Assembly (NCBI GenBank): GCA_945901125.1
Contig: CAMDKD010000059.1
Span: 1 to 10,975 of the forward strand
DNA: 10,975 bases
From: Bordetella parapertussis
GTDB taxonomy: Bacteria; Pseudomonadota; Gammaproteobacteria; Burkholderiales; Burkholderiaceae_C
Direction of reading: 5' to 3'
Numbering within the stretch: the stretch's first letter is position 1; every line of letters starts with the position of its first letter. Positions 1 through 6,147 of the stretch are shown here, piece after piece. The notes under the pieces were generated by a model. That model was given only the letters and a program-made list of their open reading frames with translations, was not told where the DNA came from and made no database searches. Made by a program: the position numbers and the translations under genes.

Positions 1-1
1 C

Positions 2-130
2 ATAGGAAACCTCCAAGGGGTTCAAGCCTTGGAAATTACACAAGAATGTGAAAAAGAGTTTCAAATCGGCACCAAACAAAATCGACTGCAAACCAGCGCC
101 AGTATTGGCTTTATTCAACTAACCTCATGA
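2..130 (+). CDS. C-terminal fragment of a probable IS transposase (5' end outside window)
   Basis: An open frame enters from the left edge and ends at TGA 128-130, giving about 42 residues with a natural protein composition (ending in SIGFIQLTS). No catalytic motif is visible because only the tail is present, so the family cannot be assigned. The call rests on position: the frame stops about 14 bases before a junction where a methyltransferase gene is cut off, and the bases between look like an insertion-sequence end. A transposase reading towards and stopping just inside the terminal repeat is the usual layout. It could instead be the tail of any other gene, or a chance frame. Moderate to low certainty. 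Confidence 0.35.
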   Translation: MGNLQGVQALEITQECEKEFQIGTKQNRLQTSASIGFIQLTS

Positions 131-144
131 TTTAACCGGACACT
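125..144. mobile_element. Probable insertion-sequence end inserted in mod
   Basis: On the minus strand the mod reading frame runs into AGTGTCCGGTTAAATCATGA (144 to 125) directly after a codon for Gln, at a place where the family normally continues. AGTGTCCGG-type ends are familiar to me from proteobacterial insertion sequences, but this is recollection, not a match. The exact boundary is uncertain by a few bases. The other end and any target duplication lie outside the window. Confidence 0.4.
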
Positions 145-961
145 ACTGATATTGAGTATTCATTTGATCAGTGCGTTCTAATAGATTTCTCTCCCAGCTT
201 TCAGAATATCTATAAATTAATACGTGATCATGAACTGGAGCAATGGTTTTATGGTCATTTGCGGCAGAGTATCGTTTTTGCCATAAGGTATTCGCTACAA
301 AACTCTCTTGACCAAACACCTCATCACACAACAACTTCAGCTGCGCTTGTTCGTTGTCGTCAATCGAAATAAAAATCACGCCGTCGTCGCGCAACAGGTC
401 ACGCGCCAACAGCAGGCGCGGGTACATGAAGCTCAGCCAGCCGCTGTGGGTGCGGGCGCCATAAATATTTTTGATGTAGTCGATGTTGTCGGCGCTGTAG
501 CCCAGGCTGCCGAGCACCTCGGTTTGCTTGGCGCTGAAGTCGTCGCGGTAAATGAACTGGTCGCTTTGGGTGTTGTAGGGCGGGTCGATGTAAATCAATT
601 TCACCTTGCCGAAATAGCTTTGCCGCAGCAACTTCAAGGCGTCCAGGTTGTCGCCTTTGATCAAGAGGTTGCCGGTGTTGTCCCAGTCTTGGCTTTGGCT
701 GTGGGCGGCTGACACCATTTTGTCGGTGGGCACAAAGGCCTGGTGGTAGGCATCGCGTTTGCCCACCCAGCGCAGTTCGTAGCCGTCTTCCTCCACTCTC
801 ACCCCGGCGGGGTTGCCCGGATCCAACGCCATTTGTATAGCGGCGGTATTCACGCGGATGCTGCCTTTGTCGTCCACCTCGACAGCTTGCGGGAACAGTT
901 CACGCAAGGCTTCGAGCTTTTGGGCGGCGGGGTTGGGAGTGGTGAAAAAAGCTTGGGACAT
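143..961 (-). pseudogene. Truncated type III restriction-modification DNA methyltransferase (Mod)
   Basis: This is the N-terminal 272 residues of a beta-class adenine methyltransferase of the type III Mod family, which normally exceeds 500 residues. The family opening (MSQAFFTTPNPAAQKLEALR), the GNLLIKGDNLDAL block (about 97-109), the catalytic DPPYN (126-130) and GWLSFMYPRLLLARDLL (174-190) are intact. In this class the DPPY motif precedes the SAM-binding FxGxG motif and the target-recognition region, and both are missing: the frame ends in TAG at 143-145 at the presumed IS junction. It is therefore unlikely to methylate DNA. I chose ATG at 961, since the protein family starts there; an in-frame TTG at 988 would add nine unlike residues. 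The partner res gene, expected downstream on the minus strand, is not in the window. Neither start has a clear Shine-Dalgarno sequence. Confidence 0.85.
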
Positions 962-970
962 GGGAGTTTG

Positions 971-988
971 TTGACACACAGTTGTCAA
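971..988. promoter_or_regulatory. Inverted repeat just upstream of mod start
   Basis: TTGACA (971-976) and TGTCAA (983-988) form perfect 6-base arms around a 6-base spacer, ending nine bases before the mod ATG at 961. It is placed like an operator or a translational control hairpin in the mod leader. No protein can be assigned to it. Confidence 0.3.
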
Positions 989-1017
989 AGTGCGCAGGGT
1001 TTGGGGTCTGTCAAATT

Positions 1018-1045
1018 ATCACTATAAATAGTCACTTTAAGTGAT
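1018..1045. promoter_or_regulatory. Overlapping dyads in the mod / small-ORF divergent spacer
   Basis: TCACTT-T-AAGTGA (1032-1044) is a perfect odd palindrome, and ATCACT (1018-1023) pairs with AGTGAT (1040-1045), so two dyads share one arm. On the minus strand GATAAT (1020-1015) could be a -10 box for mod with about 47 bases of leader; no good -35 is seen. The 169-base spacer 962-1130 is AT-rich and separates divergent genes, so it must carry both promoters. Plus-strand TTGATA (1058-1063) with TATGAC (1080-1085), 16 bases apart, is a weak candidate for the rightward genes. Confidence 0.3.
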
Positions 1046-1130
1046 TAAATTACACTATTGATATACAAAAAATTACCTGTATGACAGAATATGTCTATCA
1101 AACAATGCCAGCTTCTGGTCATTCAGCCAT

Positions 1131-1349
1131 ATGTCAAAAATGGGAAAACAAAAACCGATTAAGTACACCCGCCAACTACCTGCGCAAAACAAAGCGGCAT
1201 CTCAACCTGTAAAAGGTGCCGGTTTTGATGGGGCTATGACGTTTTCATCCAGCGAATCCAGTGTTAGATTGGGAAAGATAAGAAATAAACAAAATGAAGT
1301 TACACCGCGACAACCTATAGACCCGGTTCCACCCAAACCCACAAAGTGA
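1131..1349 (+). CDS. Small proline-rich hypothetical protein upstream of the SLATT-like gene
   Basis: A 72-residue basic protein that I do not recognise. It has a Lys/Gln-rich start, a Gly/Ser-rich centre (GAGFDGAMTFSSSESSVRLG, about 29-48) and a proline-rich tail (PVPPKPTK). It has no hydrophobic segment and is probably mostly disordered. The stop TGA (1347-1349) is 16 bases before the next start, so it probably shares a transcript with the two-helix membrane protein. The start is uncertain: ATG 1131 and ATG 1140 both lack a Shine-Dalgarno sequence. A competing 43-codon frame (1081-1212) overlaps it in another phase. Its composition and its position as first gene of a pair favour a real gene, possibly an accessory partner of the membrane protein, but the function is unknown. 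Confidence 0.5.
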   Translation: MSKMGKQKPIKYTRQLPAQNKAASQPVKGAGFDGAMTFSSSESSVRLGKIRNKQNEVTPRQPIDPVPPKPTK

Positions 1350-1365
1350 ATCAAGCGAGCTCAAC

Positions 1366-1878
1366 ATGAATGAATGGTCAGACAGCAACTGGGAACTTCG
1401 TCACGAAATCATTCAAAAATGCAGAATCAGTGCGCTTTATCACCGCAAGCGCGAAAGATTTTTCGCCTTGTGTGACAAATTGTCTGTTTCCTTGTCTTTG
1501 ATCGCAGGTGCCAGTGCCACCACAGACTTACTTGGTACAGCTGATGCAAAAGCCATTGCAGGGGCTGTGGTTGTCCTAGTCACTATGCCATCCATTGTTT
1601 TTTCATGGACAGATAAAGCAAGATTACATGGCTTGCTTGCCAGCAAATTCATTGCGCTGGAAGCTGACATAGAAGGTTCAGGGGTTTTAGAAGAGGCGGC
1701 ACTCCACAAATTCAAGGAGCGCGCGCTTAAACTGGATATGGAAGAACCGGCTCAGCTTTCTGCTTTGACAAGAATTTGTCAAAACGAACTGTCATTTGCA
1801 TCGGGTAACACAAGCAATATGACGAAAATCAGTTTTTTAAAACGTAAATTTGCTCATTTTTTTGATTTTCCGGTTTGA
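1366..1878 (+). CDS. SLATT-like two-transmembrane-helix protein, probable defence effector
   Basis: A 170-residue protein. A charged amphipathic N-terminus (ELRHEIIQKCRISALYHRKR, about 10-29) leads into two adjacent hydrophobic helices (about 38-57 and 61-81), then a long helical tail (about 85-145) with ASKFIALEADIE. This layout matches what is known of SLATT domains: two membrane helices and a long cytoplasmic helix, thought to form pores as effectors in nucleotide-signal and other conflict systems. The assignment is by architecture and recalled sequence style, not a search. No sensor or nucleotide cyclase gene is next to it in the window; its neighbours are a broken type III mod and an AbiE-type gene, which fits a defence islet. 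It probably sits in the inner membrane. The AT-rich composition differs from the core genes to the right and suggests transfer. Confidence 0.65.
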   Translation: MNEWSDSNWELRHEIIQKCRISALYHRKRERFFALCDKLSVSLSLIAGASATTDLLGTADAKAIAGAVVVLVTMPSIVFSWTDKARLHGLLASKFIALEADIEGSGVLEEAALHKFKERALKLDMEEPAQLSALTRICQNELSFASGNTSNMTKISFLKRKFAHFFDFPV

Positions 1879-1900
1879 TTCGATTCTTTAAGAAGGTGCT

Positions 1901-1964
1901 GGTTTCTTTAAACACTTCATTATCTAGGCTGCCAAGTAGTTCAAATTAAAAATTTAAAGAAACC
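1901..1964. repeat. 12-base perfect inverted repeat with 40-base loop
   Basis: GGTTTCTTTAAA (1901-1912) is the exact reverse complement of TTTAAAGAAACC (1953-1964). A shorter palindrome, GAAAC-C-GTTTC (1959-1969), overlaps the right arm. Everything lies in the 118-base AT-rich spacer (1879-1996) between the SLATT-like gene and the AbiE fusion. It could be a paired operator or a cruciform; there is no T-run after it that would make it a simple terminator. Confidence 0.55.
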
Positions 1965-1969
1965 GTTTC

Positions 1970-1996
1970 GTTAGAAAAAACTGCATAATTTCTAAC
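1970..1996 (+). promoter_or_regulatory. Promoter/operator dyad abutting the AbiE-fusion start
   Basis: GTTAGAAA (1970-1977) and TTTCTAAC (1989-1996) are perfect 8-base arms with an 11-base spacer; the right arm touches ATG 1997. The spacer ends in CATAAT (1984-1989), five of six bases of a -10 box, which would start the transcript at or next to the ATG. No convincing -35 is seen. AbiEi-type antitoxins are known to bind inverted repeats at their own promoters, so autoregulation by the encoded winged helix is a reasonable inference. Confidence 0.5.
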
Positions 1997-3199
1997 ATGA
2001 GTACATTTCAGCTTATCCAAGCACACGCACTCCAGCTGCCCGTCGGTCAGTTGTTGTCGGCGATAGATTGCTTGTCCATGGGCTCACGCGCCGCCATTGA
2101 CCAGGCGCTTTACCGAATGGTCAAGTCAGGTCAGCTGGTGCGGGTGTCTCGCGGGCTGTATGCGCTGGAGCAACCGGCAAATGCACAAGAACTGGCCGCC
2201 GCCTTGGCAGACAAAAAAGGCGGTCTGTCGGCGCGCCGAACATCCAGCCCCAGAAAAATGGCACTTGCCAAAACTGCACATGGGCGGGTGTTGCTGGACT
2301 TGTGGGCGCGGAGTGAGCAGGCACTCACCCGTACAGAGATCAAAGCCGCCACGGCAGACTGGACACCGCAAGATATAGACGCGTACCTTTCTTTGCTACC
2401 TGCTTGGTTGTGCCAAGCGTTACTGCAATGCCATGCAAAGGCCAAGTCGGTTCAACTCGGTTTGGCAGGTGCTTATAGCTGGTCCAACCCTCAGCCGCGC
2501 GAAGAGCTGTTGATAGCCAAGGTGTTGGAGCAACACAGGTTTGAAGACATGGTGCGCGTGTGTGCGCACTTTGGCATGCCCAAAGTCAGGCGCGTGTTTC
2601 GCCAACGTGTTTACGAACCCATGCCACGAGCCAGTGTTTCTAGAATGTTGGGCAACATTGCCAAGGGGCTGAAACTCGCAGTCAGCTTCAAAATCAATTC
2701 AGGACAGGATCTTGATCGCCATATCCAAGACTATGCAATCGACGGTGTCAAGGTCACATTTCATGCGCGGCAAGCCCCGGAGCGGCCTCAGGCGCAAATT
2801 GAATATCTGATCGCCAGCCCCAAGCACGAGTTAACACCTGGCGGGTTCAGTGTGATGGGCTTAGGCGGATTGTTTGTGATGAAAACTTTGGTGGTTTATG
2901 ACCGGGTCAAATCCAGAGACTTATATGACTTGATGGTGCTCACCCGAGACCACGGCTACACCTTGAAAGATGCGTTTGCCGCCATCACGGCCTACCAACC
3001 GGCTCGTCACCAAGACCCGGAACATTTCAAAAGCGTGTTGACGGGTGTGATTCCCTTGGATGCAGATGACGAGGGTTTTGCCAGCATTCAACTTCAAGTC
3101 AAGATGAAAGAGATTTACCAATACTTTAAAAAGTGGGTGAACGGCTACGAAGTTCAAGTGGTCTGCGACTTCTTGCAAAGCAAACAAAACTCCAGATGA
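1997..3199 (+). CDS. AbiE-type fusion: AbiEi-like winged helix plus C-terminal half of an AbiEii-like nucleotidyltransferase
   Basis: A 400-residue protein. Residues about 10-58 are a winged helix of the DUF6088/AbiEi_4 type (ALYRMVKSGQLVRVSRGLYAL). Residues about 85-225 are helical and end in a block (EELLIAKVLEQHRFEDMV to SRMLGNIAKGLK) that resembles the protein often encoded next to AbiEii toxins. Residues about 226-365 resemble the rear half of AbiEii: IDGVKVTF (248-255), then GGLFVMKTLVVYDRVKSRDL YDL (about 290-312). The front half of the nucleotidyltransferase, with the GS...DxD metal-binding core, is absent, so catalytic activity is not expected. AbiE is normally two genes, antitoxin then toxin; this looks like an in-frame fusion with loss of the catalytic part, or a distinct family. 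The ATG at 1997 follows an inverted repeat and has no Shine-Dalgarno sequence. The stop overlaps the next gene by ATGA. Confidence 0.75.
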   Translation: MSTFQLIQAHALQLPVGQLLSAIDCLSMGSRAAIDQALYRMVKSGQLVRVSRGLYALEQPANAQELAAALADKKGGLSARRTSSPRKMALAKTAHGRVLLDLWARSEQALTRTEIKAATADWTPQDIDAYLSLLPAWLCQALLQCHAKAKSVQLGLAGAYSWSNPQPREELLIAKVLEQHRFEDMVRVCAHFGMPKVRRVFRQRVYEPMPRASVSRMLGNIAKGLKLAVSFKINSGQDLDRHIQDYAIDGVKVTFHARQAPERPQAQIEYLIASPKHELTPGGFSVMGLGGLFVMKTLVVYDRVKSRDLYDLMVLTRDHGYTLKDAFAAITAYQPARHQDPEHFKSVLTGVIPLDADDEGFASIQLQVKMKEIYQYFKKWVNGYEVQVVCDFLQSKQNSR

Positions 3200-3828
3200 A
3201 GCGCCTTTGTCAATCAGTGATGTGGATGCTGTGCTTGCTAGCACTCAACACCTTCGCCGGCCCGCAACGCGAAGAACACTTAGCCGATTCAGTGCGCAGC
3301 GCGCTCAGCGTGGCGGTTGCCGGCTTACCGCCGCCCGAGCCGTATTTGCCCACCGCCGCCGACAAACAGGCTTATGAGCAATGGCTGAATAACAATTTGC
3401 AGCGACTGCCGCTGCGCTTGCGCCAAATGCACGGCGGCGCCGGTTTGCCCGAATTGGGTTCGCCCGAGTTGCAGCGTTTGTTTTTGCAAACCGTCTGGTA
3501 TGAGAGCCGCCGCGCCGCACTAGAGCCTTCGTTGGTGTTGGGTTTGATAGAGGTGGAAAGCGGGTTTCGCAAATTCGCCATCAGCAGGGCCGGGGCCATG
3601 GGCGTGATGCAAGTCATGCCGTTCTGGCCGCGCATGCTGGGCCAAGGAGACCCTTCCGTTCTGTTTCAGTGGCAGGCGAATTTACGCTTCGGCTGCGTGA
3701 TATTGCGCCACTATCTGATACGGGAAGATGGGAATATTCACATGGCGCTGGGCCGCTACAACGGCAGCCGGGGACAAAGCGCTTATCCGAACGCAGTATT
3801 GTCTGCACAGCAACGCTGGCAGCCTTAA
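3196..3828 (+). CDS. Lytic transglycosylase with SLT domain, exported
   Basis: A 210-residue protein that would cleave peptidoglycan between MurNAc and GlcNAc to give 1,6-anhydro products in the periplasm. Residues 1-21 form a signal peptide (hydrophobic MWMLCLLALNTFA, cleavage likely before GPQ). The SLT domain spans about 98-200: EVESGF with the likely catalytic Glu at 121, GAMGVMQVMP (133-142) and the ALGRYNGS block (174-181). I chose ATG 3196 because it opens the signal peptide; longer in-frame starts back to 3133 would bury it behind a basic stretch inside the previous gene. The ATG overlaps the upstream stop (ATGA), which suggests translational coupling to the AbiE fusion, unusual for a cell-wall gene. 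It converges with grxD across a 39-base gap that holds no clear terminator. Confidence 0.9.
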   Translation: MKRLCQSVMWMLCLLALNTFAGPQREEHLADSVRSALSVAVAGLPPPEPYLPTAADKQAYEQWLNNNLQRLPLRLRQMHGGAGLPELGSPELQRLFLQTVWYESRRAALEPSLVLGLIEVESGFRKFAISRAGAMGVMQVMPFWPRMLGQGDPSVLFQWQANLRFGCVILRHYLIREDGNIHMALGRYNGSRGQSAYPNAVLSAQQRWQP

Positions 3829-3867
3829 TATGTCATGAATTGAGTAGGCTGGACAAAGCCCGGAGAG

Positions 3868-4185
3868 TTAGTTGCCCAGCACTTTGGTGAGTTCGCCGGA
3901 TTCGTACATCTCGGTCATGATGTCCGAGCCGCCGATGAATTCGCCTTTGACGTAAAGCTGAGGAATGGTCGGCCAGTTGCTGTATTCCTTGATGCCCTGG
4001 CGGATATCGGCGTCGTCCAGCACATTGATGGTGGTCAGGTTTTTGGTGTCCACGCCGCTGGCCTTGAGCAATTGAATGGCGCGGCCAGAAAAACCGCACA
4101 TGGGGAAATTCGCATTGCCCTTCATGAACAAAACGATGTCGTTGTCTTTGACCAATTGGCCGATACGTTGCTGTACATCACTCAT
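3868..4185 (-). CDS. grxD: Monothiol glutaredoxin, Grx4 type
   Basis: A 105-residue, full-length CGFS glutaredoxin. These cytosolic proteins bind a 2Fe-2S cluster between two monomers with glutathione and pass clusters on, often with BolA, and show little disulfide reductase activity. Visible features are MKGNANFPMCGFS (21-33) with the active Cys at 30, Lys at 22 for glutathione contact, WPTIPQLYV (71-79) with the cis-Pro, and GGSDI (85-89). The start is supported by AGGGAG (4196-4191, minus strand) five bases upstream, the clearest Shine-Dalgarno sequence in the window. It is last in the hemA-prfA-prmC-grxD series, 38 bases after prmC. All expected residues are present. Confidence 0.96.
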   Translation of the reverse strand: MSDVQQRIGQLVKDNDIVLFMKGNANFPMCGFSGRAIQLLKASGVDTKNLTTINVLDDADIRQGIKEYSNWPTIPQLYVKGEFIGGSDIMTEMYESGELTKVLGN

Positions 4186-4223
4186 AAAAACTCCCTGAAT
4201 TGCAAAAATGCCAGATTAGTCGA

Positions 4224-5045
4224 TTATTTCACTTCCGCGCGCATGCCCCCGCTGCACCGCGCTATGCCCGCGAGGTCGTTACGGCTTTGCACCTGTGTGA
4301 AGCCATTTTGCCGCAGTAAATCGCATACCGCTGCCGCTTGATCGTAGCCGTGTTCCAGCAGCAGCCAGCCTTGCGGTTTCAAGTAGGACGGGGCGTGGCC
4401 GATGATGGACTGCAAATCATCCAGGCCTTGCCGGCCGCTGACCAGCGCGCTTTGCGGCTCGTGCACCAACCCGGGCAAATGCGGGTCGCCTTGGGCGATG
4501 TAAGGCGGGTTGGCGACGATCAAGTCGAACTTGGCTTGAACCCGGCTGAACCAATCGCTTTGCGTGAAAACCACTTCCAGTTGCAAACGGTGCGCATTCG
4601 CCTGAGCGACTGCCAAGGCTTTGGCGCTTTGGTCCACAGCATGCACCGACCAATCGGGGCATTGGTGCTTCAAGGCCAGCGCAATCGCGCCGCTGCCGGT
4701 GCCCAGGTCCAGCACCGAGGCTTGATCCAAATCCAGCGATAAGGCCCAATCGACGAGGGTTTCTGTATCGGCGCGCGGCACCAGCACATCCGGCGTCACC
4801 CGCAAGTCCAGCCCGTGAAACGCTTGTACCCCGGTTAAGTAGGCCAGAGGTACGTTGTTCAGCAATTGTTCTAGCCCGCTTGTAAATCGGGTTTGCTGTT
4901 CATGGGTCAGCGCCAGAGTGTCGTTCAACAACAGCCAAGCCCGGTCGTGCACCGGGCGTTGCAACACATGCAGCAACAGCGTTTGCGCTTCCAGCAGATC
5001 GATGTCGAGCGAGCGCGCGTGTTGCAGAGCCTGGTTTGTGTTCAC
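4224..5045 (-). CDS. prmC: Peptide chain release factor N5-glutamine methyltransferase
   Basis: A 273-residue, full-length cytosolic enzyme that uses S-adenosylmethionine to methylate the Gln of the GGQ motif in release factors, raising termination efficiency. The N-terminal helical substrate-binding part covers about 1-80, and the Rossmann methyltransferase part the rest. VLDLGTGSGAIAL (111-123) is the SAM-binding motif, NPPYI (179-183) the catalytic motif that holds the amide, and PRADTE (90-95) a family signature. The start is GTG at 5045-5043 and shares GTGA with the prfA stop, so the enzyme and its substrate are probably translationally coupled. This adjacency is common in bacteria. Nothing looks damaged. 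Confidence 0.96.
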   Translation of the reverse strand: MNTNQALQHARSLDIDLLEAQTLLLHVLQRPVHDRAWLLLNDTLALTHEQQTRFTSGLEQLLNNVPLAYLTGVQAFHGLDLRVTPDVLVPRADTETLVDWALSLDLDQASVLDLGTGSGAIALALKHQCPDWSVHAVDQSAKALAVAQANAHRLQLEVVFTQSDWFSRVQAKFDLIVANPPYIAQGDPHLPGLVHEPQSALVSGRQGLDDLQSIIGHAPSYLKPQGWLLLEHGYDQAAAVCDLLRQNGFTQVQSRNDLAGIARCSGGMRAEVK

Positions 5046-6130
5046 ACCGCGTCTTCCAACGCCGCCAGTTGCTGCGCGGCTTCATAGGCCTGCAAGGCTT
5101 CGACCACGTCGCTCAAATCGCCTTCCATGATGGCAAGTAATTTGTAAAGCGTGAGGTTGATCCGGTGATCGGTGAAGCGGCCTTGCGGAAAGTTGTAGGT
5201 GCGTATGCGGTCGCTGCGGTCGCCGCTGCCGATCAGGCTTTTGCGCTCGGCCGCGTCTTTGGCGGCGCGTTCACTGCGGTCTTTTTCTTGTATGCGCGCA
5301 GTCAGCACGCGCAAGGCTTGAGCTTTGTTGCTGTGCTGGCTTCGTCCGTCCTGACATTCGGCCACGATACCGGTGGGCAAATGCGTGATGCGAACAGCAG
5401 AGTCGGTTTTGTTGATGTGCTGACCGCCGGCGCCGCTGGCGCGGAAAGTATCTATGCGTAAATCGGATGGATTGATTTTGATGGCCTCGGCTTCATCCGG
5501 TTCAGCCAACACCGCAACCGTGCAGGCGCTGGTGTGAATGCGCCCCTGCGTTTCTGTCACCGGCACGCGTTGCACACGGTGTCCGCCAGACTCAAACTTC
5601 AAGCAACCGTAAACCCCGCCGCCTTCAATGCGAACCACCACTTCCTTGTAGCCGCCCAACTCGCTCGGCGATTCGCTGACCACTTCCACCCGCCAGCCGC
5701 GCTCAGTGCAAAAGCGCGTGTACATGCGCAGCAAATCACCGGCGAACAAAGTGGATTCATCGCCGCCGGTGCCGGCGCGGATTTCCAAAAATGCATTGCG
5801 TTCGTCGTCCGGGTCTTTGGGCAGCAGCATGCGCTGCAATTGCGCCAGCAAGGCCTCGGTGTGAACAGCGGCTGAGGCAATTTCCTCTTGCGCCATGGCT
5901 TGTAAATCCGGGTCGCTGTCTTGCAGCATGGATTGCGCGGCTTCGCTGTCTTGCGTCAATTGCAGCCAGCGTTGGTATGGCGTGACCAGCGCAGCCACCT
6001 CGGCGTGTTCGCGCGACAAAGCGAGAAACTGCGTCATGTCTTTCATGATGTCTTCGCGCGACAGCAGAAAGTCCAGTTCGGACAGGCGTTGCAGAGTGCG
6101 CTCAAGTTGAGCGCGCATAAACGGCTTCAT
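5042..6130 (-). CDS. prfA: Peptide chain release factor 1
   Basis: A 362-residue, full-length class I release factor that reads UAA and UAG on the ribosome and triggers peptide release. Domain 1 is helical (about 1-105). EIRAGTGGDES (116-126) marks the start of the conserved core. The codon-recognition tripeptide is PVT (190-192), the PxT form expected of RF1 rather than the SPF of RF2. The catalytic GGQ is at 235-237 within ASGAGGQHINKT, and the C-terminal domain carries the RIRTYNFPQGRFTDHR stretch (308-323). The start ATG at 6130 is 17 bases after the hemA stop and has no clear Shine-Dalgarno sequence, so it may depend on reinitiation from hemA. Its own stop is TGA, which RF1 does not read. 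Confidence 0.97.
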   Translation of the reverse strand: MKPFMRAQLERTLQRLSELDFLLSREDIMKDMTQFLALSREHAEVAALVTPYQRWLQLTQDSEAAQSMLQDSDPDLQAMAQEEIASAAVHTEALLAQLQRMLLPKDPDDERNAFLEIRAGTGGDESTLFAGDLLRMYTRFCTERGWRVEVVSESPSELGGYKEVVVRIEGGGVYGCLKFESGGHRVQRVPVTETQGRIHTSACTVAVLAEPDEAEAIKINPSDLRIDTFRASGAGGQHINKTDSAVRITHLPTGIVAECQDGRSQHSNKAQALRVLTARIQEKDRSERAAKDAAERKSLIGSGDRSDRIRTYNFPQGRFTDHRINLTLYKLLAIMEGDLSDVVEALQAYEAAQQLAALEDAV

Positions 6131-6147
6131 AGGATGGGCGCTTTCAG

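Noticed and set aside
308..712. 134-codon plus-strand frame opposite mod
   Set aside because: It mirrors the conserved Mod coding region, including DPPYN; the low-complexity Val/Ala/Gln composition fits a complement artefact.
1081..1212. 43-codon frame starting at ATG 1081
   Set aside because: It overlaps the 72-codon frame in another phase, has no Shine-Dalgarno sequence, and its ATG would fall within the weak -10 candidate; the longer frame adjoining the next gene is preferred, though not certainly.
3133..3195. Longer N-terminus for the lytic transglycosylase
   Set aside because: It would place 21 basic and polar residues before a good signal peptide and lies inside the upstream gene; ATG 3196 gives a normal exported protein.
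3829..3867. Possible bidirectional terminator between the lytic transglycosylase and grxD
   Set aside because: Only a four-base GGCT/AGCC pairing around 3847-3860 with no T-run on either side, too weak to call.
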